Assembly (NCBI GenBank): GCA_026874595.1
Contig: CM049306.1
Span: 100,121,642-100,185,641, forward strand
Direction: 5' to 3'
Source: Sipunculus nudus
Taxonomy: Eukaryota > Annelida > Sipuncula > Golfingiida > Sipunculidae
DNA: 64,000 nt
In this document: in pieces, positions 24,868-39,062 of the stretch
Layout of the letters: every line of letters starts with the position of its first letter
Numbering within the stretch: the first letter of the stretch is position 1
Translations under genes and position numbers: made by a program
The notes under the pieces: generated by a model
Told to the model about the DNA's origin: nothing
The model's input: only the letters and a program-made list of their open reading frames with translations
Database searches by the model: none

Positions 24868-25400
24868 GGGTATCATGCAACCCCCATAAATCTTCTGAAA
24901 GATCAGGGAAAAAACAACAGATTTTTGTCAGCTATGCCAGCATTAATTTGCCACAGACACATGAGCTCACTTCAAGAGTAATTTTATAATATTTGCCCCT
25001 CAAAACATGGATCTAGACACCTTATTTGTTGAGTTATCTGCAAAATTGACTTAGAAACATAAAAAAATGGATTTGTCCGTAATGTCGGCACTAATATGCA
25101 TACTAAGATGCCATGGACACATGCTGTTACTTCAAGAGTAGTGTTATCACAATCTTTAACCATGAAAACATGGGTCTAGACACCTTATTTGTTGAGTTAT
25201 CTGCGTTACAGGCTGAGATATAGCGAATAATAGATTTTTCGGTAATGGCGGCACTAATTTGCATAAAAATCATATGTGGGACATCCGGACAACTTTTTAA
25301 CATAGCTAATCATTTTCTACACATTTTTTGCAATATAGAAACACCAATCAGAAGTATATTTCAGGGGGGTGCATGATACCCCCTATTTCCTACTAGACTA
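24868..25400 (-). repeat. right terminal inverted repeat and subterminal repeats
   Basis: The outer 325 bp mirror the left end. Three related blocks follow inward at about 160-bp spacing, marked by TTTTCGGTAATGGCGGCACT (25234), TGTCCGTAATGTCGGCACT (25074) and TTTGTCAGCTATGCCAGCAT (24923), with ACACCTTATTTGTTGAGTTA repeated near 25018 and 25178. The inner edge carries GGGTATCATGCAACCCCC (24868-24885), an inverted copy of the terminal GGGGGTGCATGATACCCC (25366-25383), so the arm is itself palindromic at its two ends. Confidence 0.8.
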
Positions 25401-25403
25401 TTA

Positions 25404-28400
25404 GGTTTATGTCTCTGTGAAGGTTCTCCACATAGACCTAGCATATATATCTCAGCATTAAGAGCTGTGTATAGAATATAATAATAGTTCAAGTAATTTA
25501 AACCCGGTCCTTGATTCTTTATTTCGGACTCGCGTGCACATGTATATGTCATACCTCAAATTCATATTTTGTATTTTTATGAACCTTTACAATCTCCTAG
25601 GGATTGTTATGGTAACAACTGCTCAAATCCGAGTCTGGTACGTAATATCTGTCGTATCCTCTAGTTCAACATTCAGTTCGATTCAGTCCTAATTTATGTT
25701 GGTTTATGTAGTTTAAGTGGCTATGTCGAGGGCACGATACGATACAATTCTTTATTAGTTTGATATCTCATATGACCATATCCCTCGTACATATAGCAAA
25801 CTGAAATCAGTTTCGGCATGGAGAAATCCTTAAAACACAACAAACCACCTCATCACATAATTTATTCAATCGCACTTTATGATTTAAATTATTATTATCT
25901 CGGGGACTAGTTTTTGAACAAAGCTAATTGACCGGCCCATTAGTGGTGTAATCGCTTAACGTTTCAGAAGTGACAATATTCGAATCAATAATAATTTGTT
26001 CACGCCGTGTGATGTGGCGTTGCCATCAGTTCCGAAACACTCTGTGACAATGTGCCTTTGTCGTCCATCTTGACTAACAGAGCCTGACATTCCGGTGTGA
26101 ATTGACGTGAAATACCCAATGTTGGATGTGGAGAATTCGCTCTCTTGACAAATGATAAATACGATAAGAAGCTGCCAAAAGTGTTCTGCTGAAAGCGAAG
26201 CACAACATTTAAACGCTAGAGGGGAAAAAGTGTGGGAAAATCAACCATTGCACATTAAAGGGTTTAACTCAGTCATTGTAACTGAAAGGATTAGGGTTTG
26301 TTGGAAAGAAAAAGATTAATTGGTAAAGATGAGAGAATTGTTAATTTTACGGTCATGAAGTGGATTGTCGATCACTCACATGACGGGTGTGTTAAGGCTC
26401 CAGTCCAAGTTTAGACAGGGCCACACGATGAAGTGGTAGTGGAACTGGTGGTATCTAGAACTGGAATGAACACGATCAGAAGTGATTTTCATTTGTGACG
26501 GGAAATCACCATGCGCTGTGGTTCTCCTAAATGATTACTTATCTTCTGTATCACATATATGTTCTTAATAATCACACACTGCGTCAAATCTTTACTGGGA
26601 TCGGAGAAGCGGGAGTCCAAGTTTCTTTAGAGTTGGAAGAGGGGTGTCAAAAGATCATAAGGCGCATTTTCAGTGTCGAACTGTGGCAAAGATAAAAATT
26701 CTGTGACTGTCTGTCAATATTGGATTTAAATAAAGGAGTAGAAATGACACAAAATCTAAGCTTTATACAAGCTGGAGTTCTGTTTGTTATTTTTTTTAAT
26801 TGCCAGAAAATCAAATGACAATACTTAAAACATATCTTTAGTGCATTATTAAATAGAATTTAGCTAAATTATGAGGATAACATATTATTTGGTGTTAAAT
26901 ATTTCATTTGACCTGAGGTCGGGGTCCACCGTATAGTTTTGCAGGCTGTCAAGCTCACCCTTATGAAAAAAGTAGGAAAACGGACGAAAGTAGGAAGAGA
27001 AATTAAGAAAAAAAGTACAACATATATAAGAATCCTGAAGGGGACGATGGACAAAAGTAGGACTGCATCCACAAACATATTATTCCTACTCATTCTTAAT
27101 AAGCGAATGTGAAATAAAGGATGGATAATACTATTTAGAACATAATATAAGGTGCTCAGTTTGTAATTGCATAATCATGCGATCACAGAGTGCTCCGAAG
27201 TGCCCATATATGTTCACTTTTGACATGACAACAACAGTTTCACAGTAAGGTACCGCATTTGGAAAATGAATGTCTCAAAACAAAAAAAAATTAAAAAAGT
27301 GTTTGAAGAAAAAATGAGGAATATGGGACTCAGGCCAAAAACCGAAGATCCGAATCCGGATCAGTGATCGTCTCTGTCAGGTTTATGTTGGGAGAGATTG
27401 GGACTAAATCTCAGGCTCGCTTGATCTGACATATACTGGCTTTATCATGTCAGCATCGTGTTACGGTTAAAAGGCTTAAGAGATCTTTGCTACGATAGCT
27501 TCCACATGCGTCCAAAACACGCCAGTCAATCTGTCAGCAACCTTAATTGACTATTCGGGCACTGAACAGTTGTTTGTGCCGCAGGATAATGCGTCACGTA
27601 TACCACGTGTCAACGGATGGTCTTTATGGAGAGTCACATAATATCCATATAATCTGATGAAATGAAATAGATGTTGGCGTCTAAGTAACAAACAGGTATC
27701 CCAGATGCTGTAACTTTACTCAATGGCTATTAACACCAAGGGTTGATCAGAAATCATCGACCCACACGGCACGGTCCGCGTACCAGAAGTTGTATTAGGA
27801 TTCTGCTTTCGTGGCTTTAACGGAAATAACAGCCAGGTCGATGGTTTTGCATGACGTCACATGAGAAACCATTTGTTTCTATTTCCATACAGACGTTTGA
27901 AGTTTGCCACAACCATTACGAAAGCACGACTGACTCAAGTCTATGCCGCGCATACGTGACGCATTGGAAAGCTCTAGAGCCAAACAGTAGCAAATTATAT
28001 TGACTATAATACTCAAATATGCCGTTACTCATTGTTGCTGACAGTGTGTGTCATGCAGACCACTCTGGCCATGAACGTGTACACCAATGAAAGCAACAAT
28101 AAATAAAACTTCGATATTTAGACGTGAAGTTTGGTAATTCAATTTTTTCTGGTATCACGAAACATTTATTATGTAACGCACCCTGTTTTGGTAATGTTTA
28201 TGGTTCGTTAAAAATACATAGGTAAAATAACCAGGACGCTGCCATTCTGCATCACGAATGAATTTAGATTTCCTTAAAACAGAACCACACAGAAATATAT
28301 AGAATTCTAAAAAATCTTTTTCCTGAAAAAAAAAAACATGAAAAGCAAAGAAGTTTGAGAGAACAGGTTGGGAGCAACTGTCCCATTCGCTTCGTGAACG

Positions 28401-31400
28401 ACCCCACCTGCGATTACCGGTAAATGAAAAATATTTCAATTATTGATTAAAAACTATTTTGTTCCTGCAGAAACATATCGCGTCTATAATTTAACATTAA
28501 GTAATTAATCATGATAATAAAGCCCTGAAAATGTGTTATGAGGTTGTCTTCTCGCTGTAAGTGTGATTTTTTTTTTGGATGACATAAACTATAGATAATG
28601 ATAAATGAAGTATGTTAATTAATTCATGTCCATATGCACAAATGCAGGGTAAAAAAAATAAGATTCCAAGCCATATCGATTGTTCTACCGTTTCATTTTC
28701 TTTGCAACATTTCTTTATCTCTTGAGTTTTCAGCCACCAGTTGATCGGTCGACCTGACGAAAACATACCTTATTGAGAGAGTAAGTTCTTATTTGAAGCG
28801 CCAGTGATTTGAGTTTCCCCATGTTTGATCCGACATTGCAGGCCACGGACCATCCGGTGAGAAGGTTCCCTCATTCATTACCGACAGCAGGGTTCAATAT
28901 GACTGGTAATTGGAACTTTGAGGACAGCCATTACTGACCAGGGCGAGAGGATGTGGCACAAAAGACCGGGTCTTCCATGCAAGGTCAGTGTCCGTGGTAA
29001 GACTAAGGAACACCGGGCAGCTGCATCCGTCAAGATGCGGGACGCCTTCCGAATCACGAAGTAATTTATCTAATGGGCACAGGGTTCATTCCTATAACAC
29101 ATCAAGGGGACAAGACTGTTTATTTCTTATATGGAATACTTGAGCATAATTCTACTTTTCCTAAACAGAATAGGTATCGTCAAAAAAGAAATTTGCATTA
29201 TATGGATCCACATATAATCACAATCGACCCTTTCCATCTCACAAGCGCCACCTGCCGGTTGCTATAATAGCATAGTGTATAATATTGTGTTACCCCGCAG
29301 ATAATGAAGTAAAAATTCCTATTTATCTTACACGGCGAGGTTCATTTGGAAGCCCTTTTCTGCCATTAAAATTCTATAATCTTTATTTATTTTACATTGA
29401 TTGTATTACTAGCTATAATAACTGGTAGGAGGCACTCTCCATGGCTGGGGTGATTGCGTTCGATAGTCTGTAGAGGTGGAGGAAACTAGAGGACCCAATG
29501 AGAAAACCACCGACCTTAAATGGGCCTTTACAACTTACTCTCATGGCCATTCGTACCCGGGTCAGCAGCGGGGGCAGCCGAGCGTTTTACCCCTCGACTG
29601 TTCAAATCTACGACACAGCAGACTAAAATTACCAGAAATGCGTAATGTTTCCCGGGAATGTCTATAGCTATAATCCTTCAGCGCGAAATTATTTGTCGTG
29701 TAATTATCAGACATGTTTCGCTGACATTAGAACAAAGGCTATACGAAACTTGAATGACTGTGAAGATGGTATTATTGTTTTATCTTTACTTCAAAATATG
29801 ATATATACAATGCATCAATTGATGCGAGTTGCAAAATACGTGGGCATCATGTGCAATAATCTTACTATGTACATAAAAACTCAACGAAATTGAAAGAATT
29901 TGGAACCGCGCAACCGGAAAAATAATACCATCTCTTGAAACAGATTTATTGTTATTTTCAGCCTCTTTGAAGTCTGATTCTTAAGACACAATCACATATT
30001 ATAAAAGACGCGTATCTGTCATTGTTTACAGAACAAGTATTTGACCAATCTATCATTCATAACGTGAAAGCGTTTTCACTGGAGTGACAAAACAAATCCT
30101 AGGGCTTGTTTACATTAGCCGCTTGGCATTGTGAGAACAAACCGGGCTGACAATGACAGCCGGTATAATAGAACTGCCGTCCGGATATCCTAATTAATAT
30201 TTAATTAAAATAAGGATACAATGAAGGAGCCAGATGCAGGTTGAGAGGCACGTCATAGTGATTTGGCGACCTTAAAAGGATATAATGTTTACATGTTGCA
30301 CGATCACACAAGAGACCTGCCAAGGGACATCATATTTCAGACCACAGAGGGCAGGTTGACTTCGTAAAAGTTGCACACTGCACACAGCGTGTGAGAAATC
30401 AGCAAGGGATACACATTTTATGTTTGACTGTAAACGTTTTTTCTCTATGAACGTCATATATTCCCGACGGATGAAAATACGGCATGCACTTTAGATTTTC
30501 AAGTTCAATGATAGTCGTTTGGTATTGGATTAAAGCTTCGTTCGTTCAGTTCTGGCGGTGGTAGTTCTGAATTTTACTTATAGTTATTGTTAGGAAATAC
30601 CTCTCAGCAAGAAAAAGTGTAAAAGGATCCCAGGATCATGGTCCCCGGTCCATACATCTGAAGAGGATCTATGTATCGTGTCCTGAATAACAAACGGTCC
30701 AACTCTGTTTTGCGTCATGCCCGGAGCCTTAATGACCATATACATTGTGCGCACCTTTGATTCCTGTCATATATTTCAAATCCAGTTAACACATTCTTGT
30801 GTGCCCTGGCTTTCGTCTGCTGAAAATCAAGGACAAAAGGTCACATGTCCCTTACCTCTTTGCTAATTGGTCAGCATATACGCGCTGGGGTGACCTGACA
30901 TTATTTCACAAGGTCAAAGATCATTGTTCCGGGCACCTCTTCAGACACTCTGTATCGTTTACATGAGAGGCCCCTGTCCTGTTGACGTGTTCGTGACACA
31001 TTATTTATAATTTTCATACAAGGTTTTATTCGTAGAGCAGATCTTGTGTTTTATTTTGCACCGTGTTTTGATAATGTTGTATCAGGTGACATTGCCCTTG
31101 GGACATGATTCACAAAGGAACAGTCAATTTTGTCTGAAGGCCAATAATAATTACAAATAAGGGCTTTATACTTCACTGTGAAAAGTGTTTCCCCTTTGGG
31201 TGACATGACATTTGTAACAAATACTCCAAATAATGAACAGAGCACAGTTTAGTCATGATCCGCAGGATCATATACCAAGTAGAAAATTGATCGTTACTAT
31301 AAACAACAAATGGGCTTCGTAATTTTCTCCATGTTTCTCTCCCAACCTGATCTATTGTACTCGGCTTTAAAACAATGCAATTTAATTCATATCTAAACTA

Positions 31401-32969
31401 ATATAGTCAGATGCACGGTGCCACTCATAAAACATATCCTTGGTAAAAATTAAAAAAAAAAACCTGCTTATTTGGTAGCAAAGGTGGGGGACGCAAACAC
31501 ACAGAGACACCAGAAATATTTTAGGAGATGCTTTTCTGCTTTCAAAATGGCTAATAACTTTTCCTTTGCATCAAACAGATTTGCAGTTTATCATTCAAGC
31601 AAATAAACACAGAACGTCTGTCTCAATCTAGAACAAACATGATAAGTCTATCGCAATGAAGAAAATCTCGTATATTCCTTTGGCTTTTTCGTGATGTCTG
31701 CCTTTTAGACAACACCAGTGAGACCGCCAAATAGTCACGACTAAATAATCAATGGTCATTCATTTACAAACAGATAGATCAATGCCAGTAGGCGCGGGTA
31801 ACAAGGTTACATAAGGTTTGTTCTGATAAATTGCCTGCCCTTGCACGTTTGATCTTTAGTGCGTATCTGCGGTCATACATCAAGATATCTGTGTTATATT
31901 AAAAGCTGATTGTCAGATACGAACCGCTCAAGTGTTCAAACAACCACAAACTTTAGGTGGGGTTATAGGTTAAATGTTTCAGCTTTATGAACGCTTTCAC
32001 ACCTTTTGAAGTTTCTTCTGGATAACACAACTAAAGAAGGTCCGAGTAGCAAAAAGTCATGTTTTCGATGTTGCTTATGCTCTGGCTATTTATTACTTAA
32101 ACGCCAATGACTCAGACAGGCTTACGGTTGTTTAATCTACATATTTGTCAAGCTAAAGCTTTCAGTGTTTATATTATTCATTCTATTGCCGATAACTGTC
32201 AGGCTATAGAGGAATTTATTGCGCCTAATGTAACGGTTTAAGGTATTTGGGTACAAAATAATATAAAACTAAAGCATACTTGCATGACGTAACAAATGTC
32301 GACAACAAATAACTCTTTTTCCATTATGTTCTATTGTATTTTTCAATCATATTCACGTTTATGATGCTTGATAAAGCAATTGCCAAATGCCTGGAGGCAC
32401 GTTTATTCGACTATACTCTGGAGCTTTTTGTGAGCTTTGTAATTGGTTGCGCTTTTTTCTTGCAATTCAATCAATTTTCAAATTAACGCTAGATCATGCA
32501 TTAAATACTAACACAGAAGGAGAACACAGACCCAGTACACTGTAGCAGAAATCAATCCCTGGACACATTTGAGTGAACAGGGTACTCTGTTGTCCCCTAT
32601 TATGTGACTGTAATATCTACCAATTCACGTCCATTATTTTTAGGTATTCGGAGATACAATTTGTTTTCAGATTTAAAAGGAGAAATGAACTCCAAAACCA
32701 GATTAAATTTAATCACCAAACATTGCTTTTAAAGGTTTTGTAGCACTAATATATTTTTCAATAATCAAAATATACAAATGTATACTATCTGCAACAAAGG
32801 GACATGCTGTTCTGATGGACTTCTTGGCCTGTGTCGTACACTACGTGTTCTGCGAGGCTTATCTTGATCTTAATTTACGATTTCTAAAGCTCCGTGGCTT
32901 TTAAGTAAGGAGTAATGTTTTTTATAATGCCTCGGTGTATATAATAAATCCTTTTCATAAATGAAAAGT
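25404..32969. other. long gene-free stretch
   Basis: About 7.5 kb with no convincing exon, repeat or RNA gene. Patches at about 27360-27990 and 28830-29060 have more balanced base composition and many short palindromic sites (for example CACGTG near 27606 and TGACGTCA near 27853), which could reflect regulatory DNA, but nothing decides it. Confidence 0.4.
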
Positions 32970-32973
32970 ATAT

Positions 32974-33033
<60 letters not shown>
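32970..33033. repeat. (CA)n-(TA)n microsatellite
   Basis: A TACACACACACACA start passing into about 50 bp of TA. Confidence 0.97.
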
Positions 33034-33036
<3 letters not shown>

Positions 33037-33354
33037 ATACACACAATACTGGAAATTTCACATAATGAAAATTCATGCAAGAATGGCCAATCATTTGATA
33101 GCTAAACTGTAGCACCACTGATGTGCTAACCATCAATCCGTGTTTGTCTGTCTCTAAAGCTATGAGATGTTATCGATCAACGTCACCCTTAATTACGTCA
33201 CACTCGACTGGAAACAGTCAGGTCGAGCAAGGTTCATGCTGGGACCCCGAGCATTGTTCTTCTTCCTTGTGTTGCAAACTGGATGGTGACACCTAAGGTT
33301 TTCATGGATGTCATGGACCGCTGACTTCCTCGGAAAGTTTATCTGTTCGTCTCC

Positions 33355-35005
33355 TTCTTTCAGCCAGCACCTCATGACGGAAGATTTTTCTGTATACATC
33401 TCAGCTAGCACTTGATGACAGAGATTATCTCTATATAACCGTCATTTTATGACGGTGATTTTCTATATGAACGTCTTTCCTTCGGCAAAATTGATGACGA
33501 AAAATCTCTCAATGTTTTACTCTACTTTGGCCGGCACTTGGTAACGGAGAATCTCTCTATGTGTTGCTCTGCTTCGGCCGGGAGTTAGTGACGGGGAAGC
33601 TCTCTATGTGTTGCTCTGCTTCGGCCGGGAGTTAGTGACGGGGAAGCTCTCTATGTGTTACTCTCCTTCGGCCGGCACTTGGTAACGGAGAATCCGTATG
33701 TGTCACTCTCCTTCGGCCAGCACTTGGTGACGGAGAATCTATCTATGTGTTGCTCTGCTTCGGCTGGCAGTTAGTGACGGAGAATCTCTCTATGTGTTGC
33801 TCTGCTTTGGTTGGCAGTTAGTGACGGAGAATCTCTCTATGTGTTGCTCTGCTTCGGCCGGGAGTTAGTAACGGGGAAGCTCTCTATGTGTTACTCTCCT
33901 TCGGCCGGCACTTGGTAACGGAGAATCCGTATGTGTCACTCTCCTTCGGCCGGCACTTGGTAACGGAGAATCCGTATGTGTCACTCTCCTTCGGCCAGCA
34001 CTTGGTGACGGAGAATCTATCTATGTGTTGCTCTGCTTCGGCCGGGAGTTAGTGACGGGGAAGCTCTCTATATGTTGCTCTGCTTCGGCTCTGCTTCGGC
34101 AAAATTGATGACGAAAAATCTCTCAATGTTTTACTCTACTTTGGCCGGCACTTGGTAACGGAGAATCTCTCTATGTGTTGCTCTGCTTCGGCCGGGAGTT
34201 AGTGACGGGGAAGCTCTCTATGTGTTGCTCTGCTTCGGCCGGGAGTTAGTGACGGGGAAGCTCTCTATGTGTTACTCTCCTTCGGCCGGCACTTGGTAAC
34301 GGAGAATCCGTATGTGTCACTCTCCTTCGGCCAGCACTTGGTGACGGAGAATCTATCTATGTGTTGCTCTGCTTCGGCTGGCAGTTAGTGACGGAGAATC
34401 TCTCTATGTGTTGCTCTGCTTTGGTTGGCAGTTAGTGACGGAGAATCTCTCTATGTGTTGCTCTGCTTCGGCCGGGAGTTAGTAACGGGGAAGCTCTCTA
34501 TGTGTTACTCTCCTTCGGCCGGCACTTGGTAACGGAGAATCCGTATGTGTCACTCTCCTTCGGCCGGCACTTGGTAACGGAGAATCCGTATGTGTCACTC
34601 TCCTTCGGCCAGCACTTGGTGACGGAGAATCTATCTATGTGTTGCTCTGCTTCGGCTGGCAGTTAGTGACGGAGAATCTCTCTATATGTTGCTCTGCTTC
34701 GGCTGGCAGTTAGTGACGGAGAATCTCTCTATATGTTGCTCTGCTTTGGTTGGCAGTTAGTGACGGAGAATCTCTTTATGTGTTGCTTTGCTTCGGCCGG
34801 CAGTCAGTGACGGAGAATCTCTTTATGTGTTGCTCTGCTTCGGCCGACAGTTAGTGACGGAGAAGCTCTCTATGTGTTACTCACCTTCGGCCGGCACTTG
34901 GTGACGGAGAATCTTTCTGTGCTACTCCCCTTAGGCCGGCAGTTGGCGACGGAGAATCTCTACATGTGTTGCTCTCTTTCGGCTAGCACTTGGTGACGGG
35001 TACCG
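33355..35005 (+). repeat. 47-bp minisatellite with 614-bp higher-order duplication
   Basis: About 34 tandem units of 45-47 bp, typical parts being CTCTGCTTCGGCCGGGAGTT, AGTGACGGGGAAGC and TCTCTATGTGTTG. A shorter 45-bp variant has AATCCGTATGTGTCAC. Edge units (33355-33480 and 34900-35005) are decayed. A whole block is duplicated: 33487-34040 reappears nearly unchanged at 34101-34654, an offset of 614 bp (for example AAAATTGATGACG at 33487 and 34101). No coding role is evident. Confidence 0.95.
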
Positions 35006-38000
35006 CTCTACTCTTGACTCAAGTGATCTGATTGTACACAGTCGTGGTATTACAGGCGGTCTCCATACCTGTCTGTTTTTTTCTGTTTGTGTATCAAAAT
35101 AATATAAAAAATTTATCAATGAATTTGAATGATCCGTAGGACAATGGCCATGAGTTCATGTGGTAATGGTTGATTACACTTTTAGGGCGCATCTGGATGA
35201 GGATTGGAAGCTTTCTACTGATAAATATGTGCCATGTTTAACAAAAACTCGTATACCCTTCATTGTTTAACAGTTCATCTGTAAATCGATGAATCATAAG
35301 TAAAGTGTGTTTATATTTTTTTTAATCTACACAAGCACTCATATCAGGTAAAGCTAAGAATTCATTTTTTTTTATCCGTATGAAGGATACAATATTCAGC
35401 TGATATATGGCATGTGTCCTGTTCAGAACTGCACAGTTAATTTGTCTCCTGTCGGTATTACCAAATATTCTGGCAGAAATTCAGTCCTTTGGAGCGGTTA
35501 TAACGCGTAATCAATATTACATTTTGGCACAAACATCTTTGGACCTAATGAAGACTGGGATCAAGACATACTGGGCTTGAAACCCAAGCAATTATAGGTC
35601 AGTCCCAGTTTGAAACGAGCCAGAATTCTGCTTCTTCGATTCTCAATGATGGTTGATTTGGCAGCCCATCAAAATTCCTGTGAAACAGCCCAATTACATT
35701 TGGAAGCTTATTTTTTTTGCTTTCCCAGCCAAATGTTATTTCAAATAATAGTGGTACAGTGATTGGCGGTCTTGGCTGAGCCGACTAGACTCGCGAGTGA
35801 GATGACGCTCCCTAATGAACGTTGCCATGAAGGATTTCACTCAGAATAAGATATACGTTTTATCAAAATAGTTTTCTGGACACAAACAACTTGTTTCTCA
35901 TCGAGACTCCGTGGCCCTTGATCAAAATGAAATTATATAGTTTTTTTACAGTAGTTTGTACTACCTTCTCTGGAAAAATGCATATAATCAGGGACATATA
36001 AGATCATGCTGGAACCAGATATTTGACAAAAAAAAGCCAACTTGCCTCCTGATTTGAGTGGCAACATCTAGTTATAGACAGTATTAACGTTATCATCGTA
36101 CACGCTAACATTTTTATTGATTTTTCACGCCGTAAGTACACATATAATCTAGATGCAACGATTTAAAATCCATTGACTATTCATTTCCTCTCTCCCTACA
36201 CACACACAGGTCTGTGCAGAGGGTGTCATTGGGTTTTCGTGGATAGTGACAGTTATAACATTATTTTCCTTTAAAATGACACTAGTATATTCATACATCG
36301 GAAGTTAACACAGATACATTTCATATGCATTTAACATATAAAATGTAAGCATATCAACATTAATACATATAAGTATATACATATACGTGCTCTTACATGT
36401 ATAGTATGTGTAAAGGTGTGTGCACATTTGTATATTAGTGCTTCATATTTGTGTGTATTTACATATAAATTCATGTCAGAATTCATGTTGCTGTATTATT
36501 CCTGCAAACACGACAGAAAGATTTGTCTTTCCAGGCAGAAAACCCTTTTCTAATTGAAATAAATTAGAAATCTCTTTCTTCTATTGTCGTCGAGTTTCCA
36601 TATCATAGACAAAACAAATTCATTTATTCGGGTATAAGACTTGGTATCATGAATTCCTTATCATCTGACCATATATATGAGACAGATCATGCCATGCCAC
36701 AGACACGAGGCGACTTCATTATCTCTGTAACCGACAGGGCTAGAGTCTCTAATCCATAGCATGTCACATACTCTTCTGTCTACTTAGGACTGTTACAGCT
36801 TCAGATACGTGGGTCTGCCTGATACCATACACATGCTGGGTTACATCATTACAGCGACGTCAGACCAGACGTCGAACGGGCAAACCAAAACAACACGTAC
36901 ACAATTTGGCCCTGTGGACCGTGGTGTGACGAGACATTCGAAGATGTTGCCGAAATTAATCATGATCTATTTTTAACACCCTCCTCCCCCGCCCCGACTT
37001 CTTCAGTACGTCAATCGGCTATTTGTCGTTAGGAGTATTTAAGGTTCTATAAATCTAAATACAACTGGGTTCAGCGAAAGCTACTAGCTAGGTAAACGAT
37101 TGTCTAAAGGTTTGACTGATTTAATGTTATAACTATAAATATAGTATAAAGTGTACTGATATTTGGATAATAGGAAAGAAACTTATTCTTCAATAATGCC
37201 TTAATAATGTATGTGGCCATGTATTTTATATACACTCTTTATTTATGACAGCAAACAGTAATGTATGCAGATACAGTATTAGACACTGCATGCCGCCCGC
37301 CCCCAGAATGCCGCATTTTAGTTATTATAACTAGCTGTAGAAGGCATGCAAAATAAATAAAACTTTAGTTTCCAATACACATTCAACTTAATAAGATTAT
37401 TCTTAAAAATTTTATAAAATGTATTTACTTTAAGGAGCACAAAATAATGACAAAATTTTAAAAAAATAATTCCTATAAAGAGAAATAACATAACCTTTGG
37501 CTAACTGCTATCTTTAAAAGAAAGTTTGATTTTCTACAATTCAGAGTAAAAGGAATCAAGTAATAAAGATACAATGTAAGTAAAACCGTTACCAGGTGAC
37601 AAGAAAATAATTTCACAATACGCAAAACAAAACATTGAAGATGACTCATAGAAGATGACGACACTTCTGAACTCCTGAATCAATGTCAGTTGTAATCAAG
37701 CCCATTTACAAGCTATTTCATATGAAGTGAAAAATATTGTTGGGAATTATGTATATACATTAAAGTATCCATATAAGCTAACCAGTCGTGAACATTACTC
37801 AATTATTCTGTTAGCAATGTGAAAGTAGTTTGCTATTTATTTGTTTCTTCGGTTTGTCATTTAGACGTAATGTCTTTAATGTTCATAAAAAATAAATTGT
37901 AATTGCCGCTGCCATTTTATGCAGTAATATAGCAATACTTTTGATAATTTCAGTGCTTTATTAACTTAGAGGAAATCCTATAAACATCTAGCTGTTATCA

Positions 38001-39062
38001 GAGCAAAGACTATTTTTAAGCTCTCGAGACAAATTGGTTAAAGCAGTAGGTGCTTCAAATACCCAAATTATAAACCTTGCACATTCCGTGATGTCTTTCA
38101 GTTACTGCATCAATGACGATCAAATGAGAGATAATAACATTTTCTAAAGACTGTGTTTGCTTTGCTTGATACGTTTGCTTGCCCAGGTGTTGATGAAAGG
38201 TTTAGACTTTTCCATGGATCAAAGCCATCTGGCCGACACGCTGAGATGGCTAGAGAAGTGATTTTCATCTGGCAGAATTACTGCTCAAAGCTGGGCGGTA
38301 AACCATGGGGGTGTATAGCTGATTAAGTAAAGCAAAACAATCCAAAATCCGTGTCACTGGTCACCTCCCAATGCAAACATAATCATTATGTACGTAAGTT
38401 TATGTATCAGGTTGTCAAGCGTGAAACCACACGAATCGGCATGATCTTAGAGGTCTAATAATCCCATGCCCTGAGAATTTATTTTAACAGCTTTCGTCAG
38501 TATTCTCTGTACTCATACTTCATTCTGTCTGATAACCATCGCAGCTTTATAGTCGTTATTCAGGACACATTATCTATATGGAACCAAAATACTGACCTAT
38601 TTCGCCAATTGCCGATATGAACCGTTTGGGCTTCTTATCGGTGTATACTGAATACACAAAAATATGAAGTCTTCTTATCTCTAGCCAGTGCGTTAAAGAA
38701 TCGCGGTATTACATTAGATAGGCATGTGCTTGTTTACTATACAGTTCCTATATGTCAGTGGATACGGGTTTAACATCTGACTTTAATATGATTCATTTAT
38801 TTACAGGTTCTTCGCACATTCGAGAAATGTACTCTTTTTCATGACATTTGTGTTTGTACGGGCTAATTATATAAATGTAAAATTTATATATCTGATAAAA
38901 CTGCAGCATAAAGACATAAAATAAGTCTCGTAAATATTTTAGTAAGTACATAGAGTGTACACAGACATAAAAGATGGCTGAGTAAAAGCCACCAACTGTA
39001 CATGCGGTGCCGTATTCCGTCCGCACATCGTAACCTACGGAGTAATTACTGTTATAAGGTAA
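35006..39062. other. noncoding stretch, nothing recognised
   Basis: No supported gene or repeat. A balanced-composition patch at 38170-38310 contains clustered CATCTGG/CCATGG sites and could be regulatory; this is weak inference. Confidence 0.4.

Larger units (their letters stand above)
20785..25400 (-). mobile_element. Academ-like DNA transposon with long TIRs
   Basis: A 4616-bp element flanked by TTA on both sides (20782-20784 and 25401-25403). Outermost ends pair as TAGTCCAGTTGGAAATAGGG (left) and TAGTCTAGTAGGAAATAGGG (right, read inward). Similarity runs for at least 320 bp: left to about 21110 and, more weakly, 21180; right back to about 25075. Between the repeats lies one minus-strand gene in four pieces (24767 to 21239) with zinc-binding-like, transposase-like and XPG/FEN-like parts. 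The 3-bp duplication plus an XPG-type nuclease point to Academ (XPG-bearing lineage); this is from family knowledge, without a database check. Frame breaks and an apparent missing exon suggest a non-functional copy. The left flank abuts the 334-bp repeat element. Confidence 0.85.
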
